Assembly (NCBI GenBank): GCA_023380955.1
Contig: JAMCTB010000248.1
Location: 1 to 12,054, forward strand
Length of the DNA stretch: 12,054 nucleotides
Source of the DNA: Chloroflexota bacterium
GTDB lineage: Bacteria > Chloroflexota > UBA6077
Direction: 5' to 3'
Within the stretch, counting starts at the first letter, position 1, and the number at the start of each line of letters is the position of its first letter. The position numbers and the translations under genes are program-made. The notes beneath the pieces were generated by a model that was not told where the DNA came from, searched no databases, and worked only from the letters and a program-made list of their open reading frames with translations. Shown one piece after another: positions 6,634 to 12,054 of the stretch.

Positions 6634-8716
6634 GCGCCTCTGGCTGCCGCTCGAGCCCGTTGTCCCAGTCGTCCTTGCGCCGCCTCATGACCACCTCGGC
6701 CCCACGCTCCAACTGGAACCGGGCCACGGCGGCCTGAAGCTGCTCGGCCATTTGGGCCAGGGTCTGAGCCTGGGCGACGACCTCCTCCACCTGGGAGCTC
6801 ATCTCCTCGGTGGATGCGCTCACCTCCTCGGCCGCGGCGCTGGTCTCCTCGGTGACGGCCGCTACCTTTTGGATGGCGAGGCTCACCCGCCGGCCGGAGC
6901 CGGACATCTCCTCCGCGGCCGTCGTGGATTGCTCGACTATGGAGGAGACCGCGTCCATGACGTCGACCACCTGCCGGGAGGCGCTCTCCATCTGCTGGGT
7001 CGCGGAGGCAATCTGGGCTACCTGATCGGTGGCGGCCTGAACGGCGGAGATTATGTTCTTCAAAGCTTCTCCGGCCTCTCCGGCGAGGGAAGCGCCCGCC
7101 TCCACCTCTTCGGTCCCTCGATGCATGGCCTCCACGGCGTCGTGGGTGCCCTTCTGCACCTGGGCGATCAGGTCGGCAATCTCCCTGGTGGAGTGGCTGC
7201 TTCTCTCGGCCAGCTTGCGCACCTCGTCGGCCACCACGGCGAAGCCCCGACCGTGCTCGCCGGCCCTCGCCGCCTCGATGGCGGCGTTGAGGGCCAGCAG
7301 GTTGGTCTGCTCGGCGATCTCGTCGATGGCCTCCACGATGGAGCCGATCTGCTCCGAGTAGCCGCTCAGCTCCTGGATCTTGGCCGCCGCGCTGGTGGTG
7401 GTGGCCTTGATCGCCGCCATGCCCTGGACGCTCTTTTGCACCGTGTCGGCCCCCGACGAAGCGACTTCTCGGGCTTGTCGTGTAGCCGTTGAGACCTCCC
7501 GGGAGGCCGAGGCCACCTGGGAGATGGAGCCGTTGAGCTGGACCACGGAAGCGGAGGCCTTCTCGATGGAGCCGGCCTGCTCCTTGGCCCCTCCGGCGAT
7601 CTGCTCGACGGCCCGAGTGAGCTGCTGCACGGAGATCGTCGTCTCCTCCACGGCCCCCGTCTGCTCCTGGTTGCCGCGGGCTACCTGCTGGATGGTGGCG
7701 GCGATCTGCTGGGTCACGCTGCCAGCCTGATCCGAGGCCGAGGAGAGCTGCTGGCTGGCCTCCGCCAGGGTGGAGGCCGAGGAGGAGACGCTGCTCACCA
7801 TGGCTCGCAGGCTGGAGATCATCCGATTGAAGGCGTTGCCCAGGGCGTCCTTCTCCGAGCGAGGGTTCGCCTGCTGGCAGAGGTCCCCCTGGGACATGGC
7901 TTCGGCAACGGAGGCCATCTCCCGGAGGTAATCGATCATCTTGCTGAAGGTAGCCACCACCTGGCCCATCTCGTCCCCGCTCTTGAGCTGAAGCTCCAGA
8001 TGCTGATCCACGTCTCCCAGGGCCAGCCCCTCCGCTGCCCGCTCGATCCGCCGCAGCCCCGTTACGATCATCCTCGATAGCAGGAAGGCTATCGCCACGC
8101 TGGCCAGCAGCGCCAGCGCCATGATGCCCACCATCCAGAGGCGGGCACTCTCATACTGCTGTAGAGCGTCGGCGTAGGCGGCCTCCGTATCCTTCTGTAT
8201 GCTCTCCACCAGGACATCCATGTTCTCCATAACCGTGAGATCCATAGCCTGGACCGAGGCGACCAGCCCCCTCATCTCGGGCAACATCGCTATGGAGCTG
8301 CTCTGGTTGTCCCTGAGGGCGGAGTTCAGCAGGATGTCGTGGATAGGGCGAGCCTTCTCCCACTCCTCCATTACTTGACTCAGGTCCCCTCTCTCCTGCT
8401 CCGAGGCCAGCAGCGGCTCAAGCACCTTCAGGCTCTCCTTCATCGAGCTCTCGGCCTTCCGCCAGTTGCCGATGGCGGCTTCGACTCCCGCCTCGTTCTC
8501 CGCGAGGGCAGCGTCCCGCACGACCGCATCCAGGCGGACCAACTGCACCTTGGCATCCTTCAGTAGCAGGACAGCCTTGCTGTGGACGCTGTAGACGTCG
8601 TCCATGGCGCTGTTGAGGGTGCCCATCCGGGCGATGCCCAGCCCGCCAACGGCGAACATGAGGACCAGCACGGTGGCGAACCCCGACAGCAGTTTGAACC
8701 GGACCGTAACACGCAC
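6608..8716 (-). CDS. Methyl-accepting chemotaxis protein
   Basis: This is a 702-residue transmembrane chemoreceptor. TM1 is at about residues 9-30. A mainly helical periplasmic ligand-binding region at 31-192 has the look of a four-helix-bundle (4HB_MCP) sensor. TM2 is at about 193-216. HAMP follows ([18 protein letters not shown]), with a second HAMP-like unit (AEAMSQGDL...[10 protein letters not shown]). The long signalling coiled coil then has its hairpin tip at about 466-500 ([39 protein letters not shown]), where CheA and CheW dock. No C-terminal CheR-tethering pentapeptide of the NWxxF type is seen; the tail is polar and ends EETAPAG. GTG 8716 is chosen because AAAGGAG lies 8 nt upstream and TM1 follows at once. 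An upstream extension to 8896 would cross the neighbour's promoter. It stands alone, without che genes, facing the opposite way to the stress module. The ligand is unknown. Confidence 0.95.
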   Translation of the reverse strand: MRVTVRFKLLSGFATVLVLMFAVGGLGIARMGTLNSAMDDVYSVHSKAVLLLKDAKVQLVRLDAVVRDAALAENEAGVEAAIGNWRKAESSMKESLKVLEPLLASEQERGDLSQVMEEWEKARPIHDILLNSALRDNQSSSIAMLPEMRGLVASVQAMDLTVMENMDVLVESIQKDTEAAYADALQQYESARLWMVGIMALALLASVAIAFLLSRMIVTGLRRIERAAEGLALGDVDQHLELQLKSGDEMGQVVATFSKMIDYLREMASVAEAMSQGDLCQQANPRSEKDALGNAFNRMISSLRAMVSSVSSSASTLAEASQQLSSASDQAGSVTQQIAATIQQVARGNQEQTGAVEETTISVQQLTRAVEQIAGGAKEQAGSIEKASASVVQLNGSISQVASASREVSTATRQAREVASSGADTVQKSVQGMAAIKATTTSAAAKIQELSGYSEQIGSIVEAIDEIAEQTNLLALNAAIEAARAGEHGRGFAVVADEVRKLAERSSHSTREIADLIAQVQKGTHDAVEAMHRGTEEVEAGASLAGEAGEALKNIISAVQAATDQVAQIASATQQMESASRQVVDVMDAVSSIVEQSTTAAEEMSGSGRRVSLAIQKVAAVTEETSAAAEEVSASTEEMSSQVEEVVAQAQTLAQMAEQLQAAVARFQLERGAEVVMRRRKDDWDNGLERQPEAQEETAPAG

Positions 8717-8724
8717 GAAGAGGA

Positions 8725-8731
8725 CTCCTTT
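8725..8731 (-). promoter_or_regulatory. Ribosome binding site fixing the chemoreceptor start
   Basis: AAAGGAG on the minus strand, 8 nt before GTG 8716. It decides for that start over in-frame codons further upstream, up to 8896. Confidence 0.7.
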
Positions 8732-8841
8732 CTGCCGGACACCGGCGTCCGTCAGGGGGATTGAGGTTGACGCTTTACAGCTGAAGAGTGCGCACCCGAG
8801 TAGGAATATCGGCAGGGTCGCCGGGGTTCTGAAGGGGTGAG

Positions 8842-8869
8842 GCTGCTCGTAGCGGCCGCTACGAGCAGC
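8842..8869. repeat. Perfect 28-bp palindrome between divergent genes
   Basis: The half-site GCTGCTCGTAGCGG is followed directly by its exact reverse complement, so the 28 bp are perfectly self-complementary with no spacer. It lies 9 bp before the -35 of the regulator gene and about 125 bp before the chemoreceptor start. As DNA it could be an operator for a dimeric protein or a cruciform-prone site; as RNA it would need to fold with a small loop. The rest of the 220-bp gap (8717-8936) holds the chemoreceptor leader, for which I see no convincing promoter. Confidence 0.6.
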
Positions 8870-8878
8870 GGCGAGGGC

Positions 8879-8907
8879 TTGACAGGCATATTGCAATTTG
8901 CTATACC
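8879..8907 (+). promoter_or_regulatory. Promoter of the regulator-PspA-like-flotillin module
   Basis: Perfect -35 TTGACA (8879-8884), 17-bp spacer, and -10 TATACC (8902-8907). The expected start point near 8914 falls within the second TTGCAA-type operator. The leader to ATG 8937 is about 23 nt. Confidence 0.7.
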
Positions 8908-8926
8908 GGTGCTTGCAAATTGCAAG
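8890..8926. promoter_or_regulatory. Two TTGCAA-type operators in the module promoter
   Basis: The downstream site, CTTGCAAATTGCAAG (8912-8926), is a perfect dyad about one central base. The upstream site, TTGCAATTTGC (8891-8901), matches 12 of 15 bases of the same motif in the reverse orientation. Site centres (8897 and 8919) are 22 bp apart, near two helical turns, so bound dimers would sit on one face. One site fills the -35/-10 spacer, the other covers the start point: a layout for autorepression by the regulator encoded just downstream. Confidence 0.65.
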
Positions 8927-8936
8927 AGGGGGAAGG

Positions 8937-9422
8937 ATGCGACTCGGCGAGAAGCTTCGGCACCTCCGCTACGTGGAGGGCGTTCAGCGGGGACTGGGAA
9001 GGGCCATGACCAAGGCCGAGTCGATCCGCGCCATGCGGCAGGAGCTGGGCGAGGCGGTCAGCCACCCCTACCTCTGCCAATTGGAGGGAGGGAGCAGGGT
9101 TGACATGACCGCCAGGACCCGGGAGCTGCTGGCCCGCTTCTTCCAGGTGCTGCCCGGCTACCTGGTGGACGATCCCGAGGGCTTCGAGGTCGGTCTGCGA
9201 ACCGAGCTGCCCTCCAGACCCGAGGGGCTACGGGGCTGGTTCCTCACCCAGGCCGAGGCGCTGCGCGACGAGCCCCAGCTGGCCCACGTGCTGTTCAAGC
9301 TCTCCCGAGCCCAGGATCCGATGCGATTCGTCACCATCCTGGACCGGCTGTTGGAGCTACCGCCCTCGGAGCTGGATCACATCGAGGGAGAGACGAATAA
9401 CGAGAGGAGCGCGATGCCATGA
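8937..9422 (+). CDS. XRE-family HTH regulator, EspR-like layout
   Basis: This is a 161-residue DNA-binding protein. The N-terminal helix-turn-helix spans about 3-76: [24 protein letters not shown] (24-38), then [15 protein letters not shown] (41-55) as the recognition region and [20 protein letters not shown] (64-83). The spacing of PYL-QL-G-R, ARFF and the Y-DD motif recalls mycobacterial EspR more than classical Cro/CI repressors; this is from memory, without alignment. Residues 85-150 are helical with no known ligand domain and may dimerise. ATG 8937 has AGAGGGGGAAGG (8925-8936) just upstream; an in-frame start at 8898 would lie within the promoter. Its TGA overlaps the next gene's ATG by 4 bp, so translation is coupled. 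It probably binds the two TTGCAA operators in its own promoter; EspR prefers TTTGC-type sites, which these contain. Confidence 0.85.
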   Translation: MRLGEKLRHLRYVEGVQRGLGRAMTKAESIRAMRQELGEAVSHPYLCQLEGGSRVDMTARTRELLARFFQVLPGYLVDDPEGFEVGLRTELPSRPEGLRGWFLTQAEALRDEPQLAHVLFKLSRAQDPMRFVTILDRLLELPPSELDHIEGETNNERSAMP

Positions 9423-9979
9423 GCAGCGGGGGGCCTCAGGAGGTCCGCTCCCAACTGATAGAGATGAAACGGCTGCTGGTGGACGCCATGGCCAACGAGC
9501 AGCGGCTGTACCAGAGCTACTCCGAGGCGAGCCGGGAGGCCCAGCGATGGAGGGGGAGGGCCGAGCTGGCCCTCGGCAGGGGGTCCGAGGAGCTGGCTCG
9601 GGCGGCCCTGGGTCGGGCCAGCGACTACGGCGACAGGGCATCGCGGCTCCACCAGCAGTACCTGGCTCAGAAGGACAGCGTGGAGACCATGAAGGCCCGG
9701 CTGCGGGATCTGGAATCCCGTCCTCGACTGCTTCCGGCCGCCGGCCGTCCCAGGGAGCTCGCTCGGCCGGAGCTCGCTCTGGCCCCAGGGAAACGACAGG
9801 AGGAGCGAGCCAGGGAGGAGCGGGCCCGGCTCGCCGCATGGGCCGAGCTGGAGAGGGACGAGCTGGCGGAGAAGCTAGAGGCCCTGGAGCGCGAGGAGCG
9901 GCTGGAGCGGCAGCTGGCCGAGTTGAAGCAACGACTCGGCAGCCACAGGCCACAGGACATGGCAAGTGCCGAGTCCTGA
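9419..9979 (+). CDS. PspA/IM30-like coiled-coil protein lacking the N-terminal membrane helix
   Basis: The 186-residue protein is nearly all charged helix. Residues 5-100 match the central PspA/Vipp1 coiled coil, with the characteristic AELALGRGSEELARAALGRA segment followed by LHQQYLAQKDSVETMKARLRDLE. The family begins with about 30 more residues (amphipathic helix and first part of helix 1) that bind membrane and help assembly; these are absent. The tail (about 120-180) is a second Ala/Arg/Glu-rich coiled coil. AGAGGAG (9403-9409) lies 9 nt before ATG 9419, which overlaps the upstream TGA as ATGA. The last codons (ASAES, stop 9977-9979) lie in the left arm of an intergenic repeat, so the C-terminus may have been changed by repeat insertion. 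Role: likely scaffold or stress effector next to the flotillin genes, by analogy with PspA. Confident as PspA-like, function inferred. Confidence 0.8.
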   Translation: MSSGGPQEVRSQLIEMKRLLVDAMANEQRLYQSYSEASREAQRWRGRAELALGRGSEELARAALGRASDYGDRASRLHQQYLAQKDSVETMKARLRDLESRPRLLPAAGRPRELARPELALAPGKRQEERAREERARLAAWAELERDELAEKLEALEREERLERQLAELKQRLGSHRPQDMASAES

Positions 9980-10026
9980 GTTCCAGGTCCTCTCACTTGG
10001 CACGCAGCACCCAGGACTCAGCACTT
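9964..10026. repeat. Inverted ACTCAG-type intergenic repeat
   Basis: Left arm AAGTGCCGAGTCCTG (9964-9978) and right arm CAGGACTCAGCACTT (10012-10026) are inverted copies with one mismatch over 15 bp and a 33-nt loop. The left arm includes the last codons and stop of the PspA-like gene. GGACTCAG and TCAGCACT units are shared with the repeat inside the CbiQ-CbiO linker, pointing to a dispersed repeat family. It may also form an RNA hairpin that attenuates reading from the regulator-PspA part into the OB-fold/flotillin part. Confidence 0.6.
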
Positions 10027-10034
10027 GCTCGTTT

Positions 10035-10044
10035 GGGGGGGGGG
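10035..10044 (+). promoter_or_regulatory. G10 homopolymer at the ribosome binding site of the OB-fold gene
   Basis: Ten consecutive G residues, followed by TGATCGGCG, precede ATG 10054 by 9 nt. They are the only plausible Shine-Dalgarno for that gene. A tract this long can change length by slippage, altering initiation. Confidence 0.6.
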
Positions 10045-10053
10045 TGATCGGCG

Positions 10054-10758
10054 ATGTTCCCAATACCTGACGCCCTGGCCGCCTTCTACCTGACCTGCTT
10101 CGCGGTGGGCTTCCTGTTCGTCGTTGTCTCGCTCTTTCTGGGGCTCACCCACGACACTTTGCACCTGCCCGGGCTGTCACATGGAGATGGGGGCCACGGG
10201 GGTCTGGAAGGGCTGCACCACGGGGCAGCCGGGGACACTGGCCTCCACGGTGGGGAGATTGAAGTGACTCCGGCTGCCGAAGCGGGACCGGACGGTGCCG
10301 GCGGCACCGTTCATCCGATCCATCACGCCGGCCACGGGGTATCGCCCCTGAACCTGAGCACAGCCATGGCCTTTCTCACCTGGTTTGGGGGTGCCGGCTA
10401 CATCTTGAGGGTATACGCCGGCCTCTGGGGGCTGGCCAGCATAGTGGCGGCATCCCTGGCGGGGCTGGCAGGAGGGGCGATCATCTTCTACTTCCTGGCC
10501 AGGGTCCTGCTGCCGGGGCAGCGAATCCTGGACCCCGCCGACTACCGGATGGAGGGGACCGTCGCAGAGGTGACCGTCCCCATCCAGCCCGGCATGGTAG
10601 GGGAGATAGTCTACAGCAAGGGCGGCAGCCGCCACAGCGACGGCGCCAGGAGCGTGGACGGCAGCGCCATTGAACACGGAACGGAGGTGGTGATCGTTCG
10701 CTACGAGCGGGGCATAGCCTACGTAGAGCCGTGGAGCAGCTACGTGCGCAAAGGGTAG
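10054..10758 (+). CDS. Membrane OB-fold protein, NfeD/YqiJ-like, with His-rich loop
   Basis: This 234-residue protein is the usual companion of flotillin (YuaF/NfeD or YqiJ type). Hydrophobic segments are at about 5-30 (ALAAFYLTCFAVGFLFVVVS), 102-122 and 124-152 (LWGLASIVAASLAGLAGGAI). The C-terminal region 160-234 has the beta-rich look of an OB-fold: MEGTVAEVTVPIQPGMVGEIVY ... EVVIVRYERGIAYVEPW. Between the first two membrane segments (about 33-93) is a Gly/His-rich stretch with some 11 histidines, including LHH and HPIHHAGH, not typical of the family as I know it and possibly metal-binding. The start ATG 10054 follows the G10 tract. The flotillin gene begins 36 bp after its stop, so the two are likely co-transcribed; NfeD-type proteins act with flotillin in membrane microdomains. 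Confidence 0.8.
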   Translation: MFPIPDALAAFYLTCFAVGFLFVVVSLFLGLTHDTLHLPGLSHGDGGHGGLEGLHHGAAGDTGLHGGEIEVTPAAEAGPDGAGGTVHPIHHAGHGVSPLNLSTAMAFLTWFGGAGYILRVYAGLWGLASIVAASLAGLAGGAIIFYFLARVLLPGQRILDPADYRMEGTVAEVTVPIQPGMVGEIVYSKGGSRHSDGARSVDGSAIEHGTEVVIVRYERGIAYVEPWSSYVRKG

Positions 10759-10794
10759 CATAGTAGCTGCACCGACGTTTGAGGAGGAGTTGCA

Positions 10795-12054
10795 GTGTAT
10801 TTTGGCCAAGTGTTGATCATCGCGAGCCTGGCGGTCCTGGCGATCTTGCTCATCCTCTTGATCGCCGCCCGGATGTTCCGTAAGGTGGGCCCCAACGAGG
10901 CGCTGATCGTCTACGGCTTCGGTGGGACCAGGATCGTGCAGGGCGGCGGGGTGGTGGTGCTGCCGATGGTGCAGAACTGCCAACTGCTATCGCTGGAGCT
11001 GATGTCCTTCGACGTGGCGCCCCAGCAGGACCTGTACACCCAGCAGGGGGTCGCCGTCACGGTCGAGGCCGTGGCCCAGATCAAGGTGAAATCGGACCCG
11101 GAGAGCATCAGGACGGCAGCCGAGCAGCTGTTGAGCAAGGATCCCCAGCAGAGGGAGGGGCTGATCCGCCTGGTGATGGAGGGCCACCTGCGAGGGATCG
11201 TGGGCCAGTTGACGGTGGAGCAGATAGTCAAAGAGCCCGAGATGGTGGGCGGCAAGATGCGCAGCACCTGCGCCGAAGACCTGAGCAAGATGGGGCTGGA
11301 GGTGGTGTCCTTCACCATCAAGGAGGTGCGCGACAAGAACGAGTACATCGCCAACATGGGTCGCCCCGACGTCGCCCGCATCAAGAGGGACGCCGACGTG
11401 GCGGCGGCGGAGGCCGAGAGGGACACGGCCATCCGGCGGGCCAACGCCATGCGGGAGGCGGCCATAGCCAAGGCCCAGGCCGACCAGGAGCGGGTGATCG
11501 CCGAGACCGCCTCCATGGCCAAGCAGTCCGAGGCCCAGCGGGACCTCGATCTGAAGAAGGCCGATTTCGAGGCCTCGGTCAAGAAGGCCCAGGCCCAGGC
11601 GGACAAGTCCTACGAGATACAGACCAACGTCATGCAGCAGCAGGTGATGGCCGAGCAGGTCCGGGTGGAGCGGATCCAGAAGGAAGAGCAGATCAAAGTC
11701 CAGGACGCCGAGATCCAGCGGCGCGAGAGGGAGCTGATCGCCACGGTGCTGAAGGCGGCGGAGATCGAGCGGCAGAGGATCGAGGCGCTGGCCGAGGCGC
11801 AGAAGCAGAAGCTGGCCACCGAGGCCGAGGGAGAGGCCGAGGCCATCCGGGCCCAGGGTCTCGCCGAGGCGGAGATCATCAAGGCGAAGGGCCAGGCCGA
11901 GGCCGAGGCCATGACGGTGAAGGCCGCTGCCTTCCACCAGTACAACCAGGCCGCGGTACTGGACAAGCTGCTCACCGGCTTCCCGGAGGTCGTGCGGGCC
12001 ATGGCCGAGCCTTTGGCGAAGGTGGACAAGATCACCATCGTCTCCACCGGCGAC
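10795..12054 (+). CDS. Flotillin (SPFH/band 7 family), 3' end outside the window
   Basis: The 420 codons seen are open to the window edge with no stop. N-terminal membrane anchor at about 5-27 (VLIIASLAVLAILLILLIAA). SPFH/PHB domain at about 30-200, with FGGTRIVQGGGVVVLPMVQN, the repeated-valine VAVTVEAVAQIKVKSDP region, and GLEVVSFTIKEVRDKNEYI. A long coiled coil rich in Glu-Ala repeats (EAEGEAEAIRAQGLAEAEI) follows, as in FloT/YqiK. Family members run about 480-530 residues, so the last 60-100 are missing. The start is GTG 10795, with GAGGAGGAG (10781-10789) 5 nt upstream. It would oligomerise on the inner membrane to form ordered domains and work with the OB-fold protein just upstream; the PspA-like and HTH genes suggest an envelope-stress setting. 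Confidence 0.95.
   Translation, partial: MYFGQVLIIASLAVLAILLILLIAARMFRKVGPNEALIVYGFGGTRIVQGGGVVVLPMVQNCQLLSLELMSFDVAPQQDLYTQQGVAVTVEAVAQIKVKSDPESIRTAAEQLLSKDPQQREGLIRLVMEGHLRGIVGQLTVEQIVKEPEMVGGKMRSTCAEDLSKMGLEVVSFTIKEVRDKNEYIANMGRPDVARIKRDADVAAAEAERDTAIRRANAMREAAIAKAQADQERVIAETASMAKQSEAQRDLDLKKADFEASVKKAQAQADKSYEIQTNVMQQQVMAEQVRVERIQKEEQIKVQDAEIQRRERELIATVLKAAEIERQRIEALAEAQKQKLATEAEGEAEAIRAQGLAEAEIIKAKGQAEAEAMTVKAAAFHQYNQAAVLDKLLTGFPEVVRAMAEPLAKVDKITIVSTGD

Noticed and set aside
8717..8896. Longer chemoreceptor frame beginning near 8896
   Set aside because: It would overlap the neighbour's promoter and operators, and AAAGGAG precedes GTG 8716 with TM1 immediately after.
10911..12047. Minus-strand frames of Leu/Gly/Ser-rich sequence opposite the flotillin
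   Set aside because: Low-complexity mirrors of the Glu/Ala coiled coil; the plus strand is clearly flotillin.

Overview
The window is a GC-rich bacterial stretch, all ordinary bacterial coding, with TTG, GTG and ATG starts and strong purine-rich ribosome binding sites. The gene mix suggests Chloroflexota or another GC-rich thermophile-like lineage: a response regulator with a MetOD1-like histidine kinase, an ECF metal transporter with a fused CbiQ-CbiO, a large methyl-accepting chemotaxis protein, and a flotillin module. The GTAGGGG-type palindromes and ACTCAG-type intergenic repeats fit as well. This assignment is inference only; no rRNA or other taxonomic marker is present.

Layout, left to right. 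(1) Positions 122-2628: a stand-alone receiver protein followed by a large cytoplasmic sensor kinase, read as one two-component unit. (2) Positions 2697-3400: an intact-looking promoter inside a palindrome drives a wrecked P1-family (DmpA-like) aminopeptidase. Two internal deletions have left its head, middle and tail joined, with a frameshift at the second junction. A palindromic repeat follows. (3) Positions 3411-6567: a Fur-family metalloregulator with a near-consensus promoter whose -10 is overlapped by a 21-bp dyad, then a CbiM-type ECF permease and a 590-residue CbiQ-CbiO fusion. The genes are 5 bp apart and form one metal-uptake operon. The fusion linker is encoded by repeat DNA that looks intergenic. 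(4) Positions 6571-8716: a convergent terminator hairpin, then a minus-strand chemotaxis receptor whose true start is GTG 8716. (5) Positions 8842-12054: a perfect 28-bp palindrome, then a promoter with two TTGCAA-type operators. These precede an XRE/EspR-like regulator, a headless PspA-like coiled-coil protein, a membrane OB-fold (NfeD/YqiJ-like) protein with a His-rich loop, and a flotillin that runs off the window end.

The last block is the most interesting. It combines a DNA-binding regulator that probably represses itself, a PspA homologue lacking the membrane-binding N-terminus, and an OB-fold/flotillin pair. This reads as a regulated membrane-domain or envelope-stress module. Flotillin-NfeD and PspA partnerships are known, but this regulator and this PspA form are less familiar to me. 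No phage, IS, CRISPR, tRNA or rRNA was seen.
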